A DNA stretch of 64,000 bases from positions 1,538,181-1,602,180 of the forward strand of contig OX424570.1 of assembly GCA_949152475.1 (NCBI GenBank), given 5' to 3'. Positions 22,223-34,789 of the stretch are shown here, one piece after another. Every line of letters starts with the position of its first letter. Position 1 is the first letter of the stretch. Made by a program: the position numbers and the translations under genes. Under the pieces are notes generated by a model. It saw only the letters and a list, made by a program, of their open reading frames with translations. It did no database searches and had not been told where the DNA came from. Origin of the DNA: Terebella lapidaria (taxonomy: Eukaryota; Annelida; Polychaeta; Terebellida; Terebellidae).

Positions 22223-24107
22223 TTGTATATCACTTGATGTCCTGAGTTCAGTGTTTACTACTGGAGGGAAGGTAACACTCTAAAGTTACGTGCTTTATAT
22301 TGAGTATCATAATCTGATAGTTTGTTAGATTATATCATAAATATACATATTGTATACCACTTGATGTCCAAAGTTCAGTGTTTAGTGCTGGAGGGAAGGT
22401 AACACTCTAAAGACACGTGCTTTATAGCGGGCATCATAATCTGATAGTTTGTTAGATTATATCATAAATATACATACTGTATATCACTTGATGTCCACAG
22501 TTCAGTGTTTAGTGCTGGAGGGAAGGTAACACTCTAAAGACACGTGCTTTATAGCGGGCATCATAATCTGATAGTTTGTTAGATTATATCATAAATATAC
22601 ATATTGTATACCACTTGATGTCCAAAGTTCAGTGTTTACTACTGGAGGGAAGGTAACACTCTAAAGACACGTGCTTTATAGCGGGCATCATAATCTGATA
22701 GTTTGTTAGATTATATCATAAATATACACATTGTATACCACTTGATGTCCAAAGTTCAGTGTTTAGTGCTGGAGGGAAGGTAACACTCTAAAGACACGTG
22801 CTTTATAGCGGGCATCATAATCTGATAGTTTGTTAGATTATATCATAAATATACATACTGTATATCACTTGATGTCCACAGTTCAGTGTTTACTACTGGA
22901 GGGAAGGTAACACTCTAAAGACACGTGCTTTATAGCGGGCATCATAATCTGATAGTTTGTTAGATTATATCATAAATATACACATTGTATACCACTTGAT
23001 GTCCAAAGTTCAGTGTTTAGTGCTGGAGGGAAGGTAACACTCTAAAGACACGTGCTTTATAGCGGGCATCATAATCTGATAGTTTGTTAGATTATATCAT
23101 AAATATACATACTGTATATCACTTGATGTCCACAGTTCAGTGTTTACTACTGGAGGGAAGGTAACACTCTAAAGACACGTGCTTTATAGCGGGCATCATA
23201 ATCTGATAGTTTGTTAGATTATATCATAAATATACACATTGTATACCACTTGATGTCCAAAGTTCAGTGTTTAGTGCTGGAGGGAAGGTAACACTCTAAA
23301 GACACGTGCTTTATAGCGGGCATCATAATCTGATAGTTTGTTAGATTATATCATAAATATACACATTGTATACCACTTGATGTCCAAAGTTCAGTATTTA
23401 GTGCTGGAGGGAAGGTAACACTCTAAAGACACGTGCTTTATAGCGAGCATCATCCGATGGTTTGTTAGATTATATCATAAATATAAACATTGAATATTAC
23501 TTTATGTCCTGAGTTCAGTGTTTACTACTGGAGAAAAAGTAACACTAAAGACACGTGCTTTATAGCGGGCATCATAATCTGATAGTTTGTTAGATTATAT
23601 CATAAATATACATACTGTATATCACTTGATGTCCACAGTTCAGTGTTTACTACTGGAGGGAAGGTAACACTCTAAAGACACGTGCTTTATAGCGGGCATC
23701 ATAATCTGATAGTTTGTTAGATTATATCATAAATATACACATTGTATACCACTTGATGTCCAAAGTTCAGTGTTTAGTGCTGGAGGGAAGGTAACACTCT
23801 AAAGACACGTGCTTTATAGCGGGCATCATAATCTGATAGTTTGTTAGATTATATCATAAATATACACATTGTATACCACTTGATGTCCAAAGTTCAGTAT
23901 TTAGTGCTGGAGGGAAGGTAACACTCTAAAGACACGTGCTTTATAGCGAGCATCATCCGATGGTTTGTTAGATTATATCATAAATATAAACATTGAATAT
24001 TACTTTATGTCCTGAGTTCAGTGTTTACTACTGGAGAAAAAGTAACACTAAAGACACGTGCTTTATAGCGAGCATCATAATCTGATAGTTTGTTAGATTA
24101 TATCATA
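22223..24107 (+). repeat. 127-bp satellite array, about 15 units
   Basis: Units of 127 bp contain CACTTGATGTCC, TTCAGTGTTTA, GGAGGGAAGGTAACACTCTA and GATAGTTTGTTAGATTATAT. Two alternating sub-types differ by TACTACTGG versus TAGTGCTGG and by CATACTGTATAT versus CACATTGTATAC. A diverged unit (ATTACTTTATGTCCTGAG, GGAGAAAAAGTAACACTAAA) occurs twice, about 503 bp apart, which shows a four-unit higher-order duplication. Confidence 0.93.
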
Positions 24108-24469
24108 CAGTGATGCATATCATAGAGCACTACAGTGGCAAACAAATATGTCATAACGTGTTCGTGATACGTTATTTACATGTACTGAAAGTATATAGGA
24201 TCTCTGACATGACGGAGCTACATTTATACATATAACACATTTATGTAAGAAGGCTATATAAAGCTTTTTATGGAGGTATATTTGATGAAAGGGAGTGTCT
24301 CTACTCTTTAAATTCTTGTGCTAGAAGATCAGTACATAATCACAGTGATATCCTGTATTCTGGGACATTTGATTTTTATTGTTACAAAACCTCCATTTTT
24401 TAAAAGAATGTCTGGTTAAAAGTCGTCAAATTTTCTTATGTAATATATAGTCTTGTAGGCAGCTACTTT

Positions 24470-24930
24470 TTATGATATCTAGATTTGTCAACAGTATATT
24501 TTCATTTGAAGTATGGTATAATAACCTGGGATCTACACATAAATCACATATCAATAGATTTTCACAGCACAAAAGCAAATTGTTCGTGTTATTGCAGTGT
24601 GGCAATGCACACTTTGATCCCATTTTCAAACAACCAAAACTTTTAAAACTATCAGGCATATATAAAACATATGATGGTGTATGGGTTATCCAGTGGAGTG
24701 CTTCCATCTACTCTCAACCACATGTTCATTATTAATGTATCTCTTCATAATCATGACACTAGAAATAAATGTAATCCCCACGTTCACAAGGAGTTCAATC
24801 ACAAGGCTCATAATTTTGATTGAATAATTGATCGTGCTCTTTCGGTAATGTTCGAGTTTCAATGTACGGACAGCGGGTTTATTTTAGAGGATCTTATCGA
24901 TGCTGTATCATCAAAACTATCCTAGCTAAT
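24470..24930 (+). mobile_element. LINE C-terminal remnant
   Basis: The plus-strand reading gives SIFSFEVWYNNLGSTHKSHI, then NAHFDPIFKQPKLLKLSGIY, then MFIINVSLHNHDTRNKCNPH. These match the typical end of a non-LTR RT protein (a 'YGIEVWG...H' block, then a 'TDPLFKKLKILKLNDIY' block, then a 'HNYNTRH' block). The frame is broken and both ends are missing. Confidence 0.65.
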
Positions 24931-25126
24931 CGATCTATAAAAAAATCTCCTAAACTGAGTAGGCACTTTTAAACGGACTATGAAAAAAGGCAATTATATT
25001 TCGTGAACTATATTTTATTTTAAACATGCGACACAAACTGAATGGGGTATACTCATATCTAACTGTATGACTATAATCAGTCATCTGGAAAATTTTACTT
25101 ATTTAAAAAGGCGTTCCATATTATTC

Positions 25127-26907
25127 AACAGTGAGGACAACGTTTTTTCACACACTTTCTGTCCCTGGCGGCGCCAGTGTAACAGTGAGGACAACGTTTT
25201 TTCACACACATTCTGTCCCTGGGGGCGCCAGTGTAACAGTGAGGACAACGTTTTTTCACACACATTCTGTCCCTGGGCGCGCCAGTGTAACAGTGAGGAC
25301 AACGTTATTTCACACATTCTCTGTCCCTGGTGGCGTCAGTGTAACAGTGAGGACAACGTTATTTCACACATTCTCTGTCCCTGGTGGCGTCAGTGTAACA
25401 GTGAGGACAACGTTATTTCACACACTCTCTGTCCCTGGCGGCGCCAGTGTAACAGTGAGGACAACGTTTTTTCACACACTTTCTGTCCCTGGGGGCGCCA
25501 GTGTAACAGTGAGGACAACGTTATTTCACACATTCTCTGTCCCTGGTGGCGTCAGTGTAACAGTGAGGACAACGTTATTTCACACACTCTCTGTCCCTGG
25601 CGGCGCCAGTGTAACAGTGAGGACAACGTTTTTTCACACACTTTCTGTCCCTGGGGGCGCCAGTGTAACAGTGAGGACAACGTTATTTCACACACTCTCT
25701 GTCCCTGGCGGCGCCAGTGTAACATTGAGGACAACGGTATTTCACACACTCTCTGTCCCTGGTGGCGTCAGTGTAACAGTGAGGACAACGTTATTTCACA
25801 CACTCTCTGTCTCTGGTGGCACCAGTGTAACAGTGAGGACAACATTATTTCACACACTCACTGTCCCTGGTGGCGCCAGTGTAACAGTGAGGACAACGTT
25901 ATTTCACACACTCTCTGTCCCTGGTGGCGCCAGTGTAACAGTGAGGACAACGTTATTTCACACACTCACTGTCCCTGGCGGCGCCACTGTAACAGTGAGG
26001 ACAACGTTTTTTCACACACTTTCTGTCCCTGGGGGCGCCAGTGTAACAGTGAGGACAACGTTATTTCACACATTCTCTGTCCCTGGTGGCGTCAGTGTAA
26101 CAGTCAGGACAACGTTATTTCACACACTTTCTGTCCCTGGTGGCGCCAGTGTAACAGTGAGGACAACGTTATTTCACACACTCTCTGTCCATGGTGGCGT
26201 CAGTGTAACAGTGAGGACAACGTTATTTCACACATTCTCTGTCCCTGGTGGCGCCAGTGTAACAGTGAGGACAACGTTATTTCACACACTCTCTGTCCCT
26301 GGTGGCGTCAGTGTAGCAGTGAGGACAACGTTATTTCACACACTCTCTGTCCCTGGTGGCGCCAGTGTAACAGTGAGGACAACGTTTTTTCACACACTTT
26401 CTGTCCCTGGTGGCGCCAGTGTAACAGTGAGGACAACGTTATTTCACACACTCTCTGTCCCTGGTGGCGCCAGTGTAACAGTGAGGACAACGTTATTTCA
26501 CACACTCTCTGTCCCTGGTGGCGCCAGTGTAACAGTGAGGACAACGTTATTTCACACACTCTCTGTCCCTGGTGGCGCCAGTGTAACAGTGAGGACAACG
26601 TTATTTCACACACTCTATGTCCCTGGTGGCGCCAGTGTAACAGTGAGGACAACGTTATTTCACACGCTCTGTCCCTGGTGGCGCCAGTGTAACAGTGAGG
26701 ACAACGTTATTTCATACACTTTCTGTCCCTGGTGGCGCCAGTGTAACAGTGAGGACAACGTTATTTCACACACTCTCTGTCCCTGGCGGCGTCAGTGTAA
26801 CAGTGAGGACAACGTTATTTCACACACTCTCTGTCCCTGGTGGCGCCGGTGTAACAGTGAGGACAACGTTATTTCACACACTCTCTGTCCCTGGTGGCGC
26901 CAGTGTG
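25127..26907 (+). repeat. 54-bp minisatellite, about 33 units
   Basis: Units of 54 bp read CAGTGAGGACAACGTTATTT, then CACACACTCTCTGTCCCTGG, then TGGCGCCAGTGTAA with slight variants (TTTTTT for TTATTT, CGGCGCC, GGGCGCC, GGCGTCA). Because 54 is a multiple of three and two plus-strand frames lack stops, open frames of 541 and 704 codons appear (repeat peptides NSEDNVISHTLCPWWRQC and TVRTTLFHTLSVPGGASV). No signal peptide, promoter or splice signal was seen, so this is treated as non-coding repeat DNA. Confidence 0.92.
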
Positions 26908-28958
26908 GTCACACCCTCTCTGTCCCTGGTGGCGCCAGTGTGGTCACACACTCTCTGTCCCTGTTGGCGCCAGTGTGGTCACACACACACTGTCCCTGGT
27001 GGCGCAAGTGTGGTCACACACTCTCTGTCCCCGGTGGCGCTAGTGTGGTCACACACTCTCTGTCCCTGGTGGCGCCAGTGTGGTCACACACTCTCTGTCC
27101 CTGGTGGCGCCAGTGTGGTCACACACTCTCTGTCCCTTGTGGCGCCAGTGTGGTCACACACTCTCTGTCCCTGGTGGCGCCAGTGTGGTCACACACTCTA
27201 TGTCCCTGGTGGCGCCAGTGTGGTCACACACTCTGTCCCTGGTAGCGCCAGTGTGGTCACACACTCTGTCCCTGGTAGCGCCAGTGTGGTCACACACCCT
27301 CTGTCCCTGGTAGCGCCAGTGTGGTCACACACTCTCTGTCCCTGGTGGCGCCAGTGTTGTCACACACTCTCTGTCCCTGGTGGCGCCAGTGTTGTCACAC
27401 ACTCTCTGTCCCTGTGGGCGCCAGTGTTGTCACACACTCTCTGTCCATGGTGGCGCCAGTGTGGTCACACACTCTCTGTCCGTGGTGCCGTGGTGGCGCC
27501 AGTGTGGTCACACACTCTCTGTCCCTGATGGCGCCAGTGTGGTCACACACTCTCTGTCCCTGGTGGCACCAGTGTGGTCACACACTCTCTGTCCCTAGTG
27601 GCGCCAGTGTGGTCACACACTCTCTGTCCCTGGTGGCGCTAGTGTGGTCAAACACTCTCTGTCCCTGGTGGCGCCAGTGTAACAGTGGGGACAACGTTAT
27701 TTCACACACTCTCTGTCCCTGGTGACGTCAGTGTAACAGTGGTGACAACGTTATTTCAAACACTGTCTGTCCCTGTTGGCGCCAGTGTGGTCACACACAC
27801 TCTGTCCCTGGTGGCGCCAGTGTGGTCACACACTCTCTGTCCCTGGTGGCGCCAGTGTGGTCACACACTCTCTGTCCCTGTTGGCACCAGTGTTGTCACA
27901 CACTCTCTGTCCATGGTGGCGCCAGTGTGGTCACAAACTCTCTGTCCGTGGTGCCGTGGTGGCGCCAGTGTGGTCACACACTCTCTGTCCGTGGTGGCGC
28001 CAGTGTGGTCACACACTCTCTGTCCCTGGTGGCGCCAGTGTGGTCACACACTCTCCGTCCCTGGTGGCGCCAGTGTGGTCACACACTCTCTGTCCCTGGT
28101 TTCGCCAGTGTGGTCACACACTCTCTGTCCTTGGTGGCGCCAGTGTGGTCACACACTCTGTCCCTGGTGCCGTGGTGGCGCCAGTGTGGTCACACACTCT
28201 CTGTCCCTGGTGGCGCCAGTTTGGTCACACACTCTCTGTCCCTGGTGGCGCCAGTGTGGTCACACACTCCCTGTCTCTGGTGGCGCCAGTGTGGTCACAC
28301 ACTCTCTGTCCCTTGTAGCGCCAGTGTGGTCACACACTCTCTGTCCCTGGTGGCGCCAGTGTGGTCAAACACTCTCTGTCCCTGGTGGCGCCAGTGTGGT
28401 CACACACTCTCTGTCCCTGGTGGCACCAGTGTGGTCGAACACTCTCTGTCCCTGGTGGCGCAAGTGTTGTCACACACTCTCTGTCCCTGTTGGCGCCAGT
28501 GTGGTCACACACTCTCTGTCCCTGGTGGCGCCAGTGTTGTCACACACTCTTTGTCACTGGTGGCGCCAGTGTGGTCACACACTCTCTGTCCCTGGTGGCG
28601 CCAGTGTGGTCACACACTCTCTGTCCCTGGTGGCGCCAGTGTGGTCACACACTCTCTGTCCCTGGTGGCGCCAGTGTGGTCACACACTCTCTGTCTCTGG
28701 TGGCGTCAGTGTGGTCACACACTCTCTGTCTCTGGTGGCGCCAGTGTGGTCACACACTCTCTGTCCCTGGTGGCGCCAGTGTTGTCACACACTCTCTGTC
28801 CCTGGTGGCGCCAGTGTGGTCACACACTCTCTGTCCCGGGTAGCGCCAGTGTTGTCACACACTCTCTGTCTCTGGTGGCGCCAGTGTGGTCACACACTCT
28901 CTGTCCCTGGTGGCGCCAGTGTTGTCATACACTCTGTCCCTGGTGGCGCCAGAGTAGT
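26908..28958 (+). repeat. 33-bp minisatellite derived from the 54-bp unit
   Basis: The unit reads GTGGTCACACACTCTCTGTC then CCTGGTGGCGCCA. It equals the 54-bp unit with the 21-bp AACAGTGAGGACAACG part removed. About 60 units are present, interrupted near 27676-27770 by two 54-bp-type units. A 12-bp insertion variant (GTGCCGTGGTGGCGCC) recurs at about 27488, 27951 and 28168, showing block duplication inside the array. All three plus frames are open over long stretches only because of the period. Confidence 0.92.
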
Positions 28959-29640
28959 CCCTATTCAAGAACTTATTTCATTTAAGGTTGTTTTTAGCAT
29001 CACTAAGTCTTGTATATTTGGAGGGAATTGTTTCATACGTCTCTTCTCGTCAACATGTTTTGGAGGATGGTGAGCAATACATGGGGACGGGTATTAATTA
29101 CATCGTACACATCGGATGTTTTGTTTTGGTGGGTGTTTAGAAATACTTGGAGGAGGCGTTTTGTTTTGGTGCTTGTTTAGCAACACATGAAGGCGGACGC
29201 TAATTGCCTCATACACACAATCATTTTGTCTACAGCGGATTTATTGTTTTCAGAGCATCAATGATTGTGCTTTCATGTCGTCTCACGTCGATTAATTGAC
29301 CAGCGGGGAAAGTTTCTCTAGGAAATGTGAAACAATGAAGATCATCGAGCGCGCCCTGCCATTGATCTCCAATCAGCATCAGTATTGATATGGACCGAGT
29401 CTGTTCATACAGACCACAATATTCACGCAACCAGATGCATCTCTCAGATTACAGAAATGAACGTTTACGACCAAATAGGCCTACAGAATACCACCTACTA
29501 TAGCATACAAGAGGAATGCGTGATTCTGCATCACATATTACTGTGAAAGGAATTATACAGCTGTTTTATAGCCTCAACACCAATATCTCATATACGAAGA
29601 TTTTGTTTCATCATTATTATTTACAGTCGCCGACGTTTAC
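28959..29640. other. Upstream region of the lectin-like gene
   Basis: This stretch is unique-looking sequence with no recognised repeat or gene. A direct repeat of TTTTGTTTTGGTG(G/C)(G/T)TGTTTAG lies at about 29119-29180. The promoter of the downstream gene should lie here, but no clear TATA element was identified. Confidence 0.4.
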
Positions 29641-29644
29641 TACA

Positions 29645-32600
29645 ATGCAGTATATGAAAGTTAGTCTGAGTCTGTGGATTATTTTGTTGGTTGCGGAATA
29701 CGGTGAATTCAAAACTACACAGTTATCTTACAAAGTTCAAAAAGGAGAAACATTTGACGGAGTTCCCTACAGTGTCATGGTAACGAGAAGTAAAACTCAC
29801 TGTCACGTGTTGTGTGCTCAAAACCCCGTATGTGAAGCAGTCAGTGTAGAACGTGATGTTCCCTTTCTTGGACACACAACTTGCCGTTTTTACGACGAGA
29901 ACGACAAGGGTTCAGTCATCAACAGACCCACTTCGTCACTGGCTAGTAAAGGTATGGTCAGAACCATCAGATCATAATAACAGTAACTGGCAGTGTTGAT
30001 ATCAGACCTATTTTCAGTTCCATAGTGCTATTTCAAATATGTTTATCATTGACCGCACTTTAACTTCTTGAAGGCTAGTTTTCCGAGAGGTCGAACGAAA
30101 GGTTCAAAAACATATATTGGAACAATGTAAATGAAATTGATTTGCAATTATTTCATGTGGTCGATGAAGGTTCGGTGATGTTTCTCTTTGTTCTCGGCAC
30201 CCTTGCCATAACTACTCAGCATTCTCGGCTTCTCTAATTCATGACGTCATTTGGGATGGCAGTCCTAGTTCAGGAAGCGTTCCCCTGTCTCATACGCGTG
30301 ATGTCTCAACAACCTGGTCTTTCAGTTATTTGTACTTTGCAGTCAAAAACCAAATGAAATCTAACGAGACAATCAGAGATTGCAGACCCTCGTCCTTTCA
30401 GATTTAGTTACTAAAAATAGAGTTGATGACCCTTACATTTTCTGCCTGGACGATAATCGGGTATTTTGGAGACCACGACCTGAGGTCTTGATACTGACAA
30501 CCCAAACTTCGCCAGCTCTCACAACTTTATACTGCATACTTTAATTCATCATTCTATTGAATATCGTCAGTGGTTTGGGCATTACCACCCCTTGAAATAC
30601 TTTGAATCAGTGATTTCAGCTGATGACCCTTACACTTTCTACCTTGTGCGAAAATGGGGGATTTTGATCATAGGACCATCGGTCATACAGTAAATGATCG
30701 GAATTGAGAACAGGAAAATACAAAAATAATAAGGGAAAATAATCATTAATATGAGCAGAGTTATTGCAATTTTTCGATTTTGCATCTTTTCTCTGACCTT
30801 GACCTTGTCGTTCAATATTGAGCTGTAAAATTTCTCAGTTTTGTTTATATCATCCAGGCACACCTCCTGAACGAAAATGGGTTAAAACGATTGAAAACTA
30901 ACTACACAATATATGGCCTGGAGTCTTAGAACACTCAAAAGTCGTAAAATCGTGACCCCTAATTTTTCGACATCGGGCGATAATGGGTAGTTTTCTTTGT
31001 ACGACCATCGGGCGTACACCATACGATCGAGAATTGGCCAAAGAAAAATACAAAAATAGTTGGAAAAATTAAAATCAAGTAGAACCGGAGTTATAGGCAA
31101 TTATGATATTTTCACTTTTTCCGTTGCCATGACAACCATTTTTATTCGATTTTGACATAATTTGACCTAGCCATTACCATAGAGCTTCACTCCTATAAAT
31201 TTCAGATCGATAGTACCGTTTGTTTTTAAGTTATAAGCGCAGGCATATGCACTGAAAAGTCGCTGGCAAAAAATAACTGAAATCGTGAACCCCCAATTTT
31301 TCGACATTAGGCGATAATGGAGAATTTTCGTCGTACGACCATCGGCCGTACACCATACGATCCGGAATTGGCCAAAGAAAAATACAAAAATAGCTTGGAA
31401 AATCAATATCAAGTAGAACCGGATTAATAGCCAATTATGATTTGCACTTTTTCCGTTGCCATGGCAACCGTTTTCATCCAATTTCGACAAAATTTGAGGA
31501 GGACCGAACCACTGCCATATCGCTTTTTTCCTATAAATTTCACATCAATCGGATCATTTGTATCAGAGTTATGTGCGCGGACATACAAAAAAGCAAACAG
31601 ACAGACCCAGATGCAATACCCTCGCCCCCCCCCCCCCCCTCAACTGGATTTGATGTATTTGACGCTGAATATTTTGCAGTGCGATGTCGAGATGCCCGAT
31701 TCACATACAATGCCGAGCTGGCAAGTTGTTACTACTCGCTGATAACCGTGGTTAGGAGGGACGTGGCCGAGTATTCTTGTGGAACTATGGATGCAGAATT
31801 GTCGTCTATCAATACGGAAGCCGAGTTAGCCTACATGGTAGAATTTCTACCTCCAACAGGTAATGTTCCTGACATGCGGAATGTTTCTGGGGTCAAACGA
31901 GAAAGAGAGATATCTATTTTTAGAATTCAAAAAACAATGTACAAAGTATGCATATAAAAATGGAAAAAATAAAGAACGATGTTTGACAACAGAGCCACCT
32001 GGCTGTAATCTTTACTAGATCTCTGAAGAAAAAAACGTTTGACTTAGCATGAATAGCTACTGCAGTTATGGATGTAATAACCGAAGGAGTAATAAGAAAT
32101 CACCATAATTTAAAGTCGTCGCATAAATTTATTTCCTTATGGAGTTTTAACATGGTAATTCTAGCTTGCCATTTTGATGCTGTATGGGATTGAGACAAAA
32201 CAATGGAACAGCCGATCTGAGTAGGGGCCATCTCAAATAAAATACAATGGTCACAAATTAAAATTTGTTTTACTACTCGTGCTTGAAATTATTTTGCACT
32301 CAATCAAGTCACAATCACACAATATCCATGGGAGTTATCCAGGCCGATTCTGATCATACATCTAACAGTACAGAAGTTGAAAGACAACTGCATGTTTCGC
32401 TCGTATATATTATATGTATGCATGTACATGCATGGTATATAGTTTACGTGTATTTTGGCTCATCTGCCAAGAAATATAGACCTATGTGCGGTACGTTGGA
32501 ATTTATTATGATCAATATAATGATCAAATTATTATGTTCAATATTTTGATTCATTGATCAACAGCGCAATCCAGCACAAAAAATGGCATTTTTATGAAAT

Positions 32601-34679
32601 ATGTTCCATAGGCATGGCATCTTTGAGACAGTCCCTTGAATATACTGGGCTGAGCTATATAATTTGACTCAGATGACTCAGGCCAGACCAACGCGAGTAT
32701 AGCCGGGCACGATACAAGGTTGGTAAAAAATTAGATACCCCAAATCCTCAAATTTTGCTGAATATTGAATATGTTCATTTGTTCAGCGATGATAATATAA
32801 TGCAATCACATATGATTTTGTCTCCTTCTCTGTCTGTGAAATATATAGCTTCTCACCCAAATACCCTCAGCCATTCCTGGACATCAAACTGTGACCACTA
32901 TCCGTTTTTGAACAGCATAACGCCATCACAGGTAATTTTTCGGACCGTTGCACACCACTGGTCAGACCAATGATTTTTCTTTGCATTAATGAGCTGTTGC
33001 ATTGACATTCACCACTGTTTTGACCGAATGCTTTCCCGCTCGTTGTTCCAATGATAGAAGCCCATTTAGAATCGTATTTATTGAAATAGCAGTCTTCTGT
33101 GTGAAAAACAAACTTCGAATTCACGTCAGCAAATTTGGTCACAGGCTTGTTCGAACGTTGTCTGAATTTCATATAATACAAGTCAATAAGTTCCGAGATT
33201 TCATGAGATATGTTCGCGCCAATAAATTATGCGCCGACTTCAGAACCAAATATTACGAACGAAGAGACGAAATATATACGACGACAGAAACAATTGAAAG
33301 AAAAATGTCGGTAAGTTTTAACACTTGGCAGTCGGATCGGCCATATTAGACTTCAACTGATTAGTGGCACACAATGCACTCATCAGTTGGGCACTCATCA
33401 TGAATGCCAGTTTGTTTGCATAGATGTTTAAGGATAGTTAAATCTCTTATATTTGTGTAAATTTCCAATTTTTTTTTTTTTTTTTTTTTTTTGCAAATAT
33501 AGCGTGTGTCGTCTCCACATTGTATGCATTTTCTGACATTCACTGCCAAACTTACTCTGGGCATCACGGTTTCCCTGTCATGTTTGCATAGAAACCGTAG
33601 GGGCATAATAACCGGTGGTGACCAGGGCTCCAGGACATGACTGGTAACCATAGCTACCTTATCATGTGTATGGACACTGACTACTAGAATGTATAATGAT
33701 ATGTTCAGCATTAATCACCTGCAGGTCTGACAAGAAAGGTTATATTCGAGCTGATAGGTATCTATTTGAAAAATGTTCCCCCATGACGTAATAAATTTTA
33801 ATTAGAATGTAATTAACATACTAATGACCTGCTGAGAAATTTCAAGGACTTATTTCAAGAGCATTGGGCGAATATGGCTTGTCGGGCAGTGGTTATGACT
33901 TTTGAACTAATAGAGATATTCACACATGGCAAAAACCATACTAATCAGCTGAATGAGTGTTGTCTGATAAACTTACACGATATCCACTTTTCCCCCTTAC
34001 TTTTAAGTACCTTAAGGTTTTGTAATAGAAATTTGTGATCGATTGTGTCGAACACTTCATTAACATCCAGGACAACACTCGAAAAAAATATCGATTGGGA
34101 TAGCTGTGTCAACTGTCAATAATGAATTCATTGATCGCATTAATATCAGAATGTTTTTATCCCGAAAAAGGTTTAATGTGTCACCAAATGTTTTTTGTTG
34201 TTGTTCCAATTGAGCGAGAAAACAACTGCAGTTGGTGAACTCCAATTTGGATTTTACCGTTTGAATAGGAATCAGTTTAGCTCTCGGCACGATTCCTTCT
34301 GAGAGGGAGGCTTTGATTAAAATGGAGATATGTTATTTCTCTACAAACTGATTTCAAGAAAAAAAGAACAATGCATAACCGTAGCTCTTTTTCGTCTGAA
34401 GCGACGATGTGTTTTTTTTTCGTTTATCCAGGTATTCCTGGCAACGACTATTGGACCGCCGGTGCCAGAATGCCGACTGACTTCGCTTGGCCGAATGGCG
34501 AGGCCATACCCCTGAACAACGAGATCTCGTGGACGCTGTGGAAGTCCGGCGAGCCGAGCAGTGTGAGTGAGGAGGCCGTCGAGTTGTTCTATACGGGCAC
34601 CAAGTGGCTCCTCAATGACGTATCTGCCACAGAGTCTAACTCGCTACTGTGTGAAACACCCGCGATTGTCTACACTTGA
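29645..34679 (+). CDS. Secreted PAN/Apple-like plus C-type lectin domain protein
   Basis: Three exons are inferred: 29645-29951, 31680-31859 and 34432-34679, joined in phase 1 with GT-AG ends (AAAG/GTATGG, TTTTGCAG/T, CAACAG/GTAATG, TTTATCCAG/G). They give about 244 residues. Exon 1 encodes a signal peptide (MKVSLSLWIILLVAEYG; start could also be three codons earlier as taken here) and a PAN/Apple-like segment with four Cys (CHVLC, NPVC, TTCRFYD). Exons 2 and 3 encode one C-type lectin domain (SCYYS, EYSCGTMDAELSSIN, NDYWTAGARM, GEPSSVSEEAVELF, WLLND, LLCE). Cys C2 and C3 of the canonical fold are replaced by Ala (EEAVEL, NDVSA), and the calcium-site EPN reads EPS. Asn and Asp of the WND motif remain. 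It is probably extracellular and may bind sugar weakly or another ligand. Intron 1 holds a large dispersed repeat and intron 2 a LINE fragment. Confidence 0.8.
30385..31640 (+). repeat. Dispersed repeat in intron 1, several related units
   Basis: Two to three related units contain TGACCCTTACA or GAACCCCCAATTTTTCGACA, then GGCGATAATGG, then CGACCATCGGCCGTACACCA, then AATTGGCCAAAGAAAAATAC and GTAGAACCGG, with a 'ttgccatggcaac' palindrome. The end near 31585-31640 reads CAGACAGACCCAGATGCAAT followed by a long C run. A second copy in reverse orientation occupies 48.1-50.3 kb. There is no coding capacity, so it is probably a non-autonomous element. Confidence 0.75.
33960..34290 (-). mobile_element. 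LINE reverse transcriptase fragment in intron 2
   Basis: The minus strand reads VVLDVNEVFDTIDHKFLLQN and LKVLKSKG, matching the LINE RT block 'LDLSKAFDTIDHKILLxKL'. The upstream part (AINEFIIDS) is in a broken frame. The fragment is short and dead. Confidence 0.55.
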
Positions 34680-34778
34680 GAAATGTCTGTATGAAGAGAC
34701 ATATGAAATATTCGTCCAGGTGTTAATGTTGGTACATTCTGAACTCATGAAATTAGTTTAGAATCTAGTTTCAGAATT

Positions 34779-34784
34779 AATAAA
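34779..34784 (+). terminator. Polyadenylation signal of the lectin-like gene
   Basis: A canonical AATAAA lies 100 nt after the stop codon of the third exon and fits as the 3' processing signal. Confidence 0.6.
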
Positions 34785-34789
34785 ATAAT

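Noticed and set aside
25067-29073. Very long open frames (541, 704, 462, 387 codons) of repeat peptides
   Set aside because: They lie wholly in the 54/33-bp minisatellite, are open in more than one frame because the periods are multiples of three, and show no signal peptide, splice or start context.
33002-33349. 115-codon plus-strand frame in intron 2 of the lectin-like gene
   Set aside because: No family resemblance, no splice or start support, and AT-rich composition like the surrounding intron.
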